Source: Rhizobiaceae bacterium
Lineage (GTDB): Bacteria; Pseudomonadota; Alphaproteobacteria; Rhizobiales; Rhizobiaceae
NCBI GenBank assembly: GCA_028865845.1
Contig: JAGWJK010000282.1
Coordinates: forward strand, 1 to 6,233
Direction: 5' to 3'
Length of the DNA: 6,233 nucleotides
The notes beneath the pieces were generated by a model that made no database searches, had not been told where the DNA came from, and was given only the letters and a program-made list of their open reading frames with translations. Position numbers and translations under genes: made by a program. Shown one piece after another: positions 5,781 to 6,233 of the stretch; the first letter of the stretch is position 1; each line of letters opens with the position of its first letter.

Positions 5781-6233
5781 ATGAAGCTGTTGATGGGCAG
5801 TTCGCTGCTGGCGCTGCTGATCGGCGGGATCTCGAGCCCAGGCCAGGCCTTTGCGCAGCAGACGTCCGGTCGCATGCACGAATTCCACATCAGTTCGCAG
5901 CCGCTCGACAGGGCACTCAATCAACTGGCCGAGCAGGCCGGCGTTCAACTCGCCTACAAGACGGCCAATATCGGCACCCGCGGTGCGCCTGCACTCAACG
6001 GCTCGATGACGACTGAACAGGCGCTTTCGCGTCTCCTTTCTGGAACGGGCCTCCAATACAAGTTTTCCGCCGCGAACGCCGTCACCATCAGTGGCGCACA
6101 GGAGACGGCCGGGGATGATGCCAGCGCCGGCGGAGCCACAGTGCTAAAGCCGATTGAGATCAACGGCACGAACGCCACGACGGAGGGGACCAATTCCTAC
6201 AGGGCTTCAGCCGTCACCGTCGCGGGCAAGATC
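5781..6233 (+). CDS. TonB-dependent siderophore-type outer-membrane receptor with STN signalling domain, N-terminal part (3' end outside window)
   Basis: The frame is open from ATG 5781 to the window edge, 151 codons. Seen: a Sec signal peptide with Lys2, the hydrophobic core LLMGSSLLALLIGG, and a probable signal-peptidase site after AFA (residues 23-25, then QQ). An STN (secretin/TonB short N-terminal) domain spans about 33-105 (FHISSQPLDRALNQLAEQAG, then MTTEQALSRLLSGTGLQYKF). A linker rich in Gly, Asp and Ala follows, then a likely TonB box around VLKPIEIN (121-128), before the plug and barrel that lie outside the window. Such receptors import ferric siderophores, ferric citrate or haem using TonB energy. 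The STN domain signals to the FecR-type protein encoded just upstream. GGAAG at 5767-5771, nine bases ahead, supports this start. An in-frame ATG at 5706 would add 25 residues and lacks a well-placed Shine-Dalgarno. The ligand is unknown. Confidence 0.9.
   Translation, partial: MKLLMGSSLLALLIGGISSPGQAFAQQTSGRMHEFHISSQPLDRALNQLAEQAGVQLAYKTANIGTRGAPALNGSMTTEQALSRLLSGTGLQYKFSAANAVTISGAQETAGDDASAGGATVLKPIEINGTNATTEGTNSYRASAVTVAGKI

Overview
The window looks like chromosomal or large-replicon DNA from an alphaproteobacterium, most likely Rhizobiales (Rhizobium/Agrobacterium/Ochrobactrum-like). This is inferred from the GC-rich coding sequence, the gene repertoire (DHA1 transporter, AraC regulator, PEP-mutase-family enzyme, FecI/FecR/TonB-receptor set) and the protein sequence style. 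No rRNA, tRNA, CRISPR array or insertion sequence was seen.

Left part (1-1900, + strand): the C-terminal half of a major facilitator superfamily efflux-type transporter, then a strong terminator-like hairpin, about 330 bases of non-coding DNA, and an AraC/XylS-family regulator. Middle (1960-3444, - strand): a probable two-gene operon, convergent with the regulator. Its first gene encodes an isocitrate lyase/PEP mutase superfamily protein and its second a carboxymuconolactone-decarboxylase-family protein. The 72-base gap between them can fold into two mutually exclusive hairpins. The second ends two bases before an excellent ribosome binding site. This is the least expected structure in the window.

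A 608-base divergent intergenic region (3445-4052) follows. It holds no convincing gene but has a perfect 12-bp and a perfect 10-bp palindrome. Right part (4053-6233, + strand): a complete cell-surface signalling cassette, made of a FecI-type ECF sigma factor, a FecR-type transmembrane sigma regulator, and the start of a TonB-dependent outer-membrane receptor carrying a signal peptide and an STN signalling domain. The window ends inside the receptor.

Inferred working of the right part: ligand-loaded receptor signals through its periplasmic STN domain to the FecR C-terminal domain, FecR releases or activates the sigma factor, and the sigma factor drives receptor transcription. The ligand (ferric siderophore, citrate or haem) cannot be read from this sequence. 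The link between the AraC regulator and the neighbouring metabolic operon is suggested only by position. The gene families are ordinary; the RNA structures between genes and the Tat-like motif in FecR deserve the closest look.
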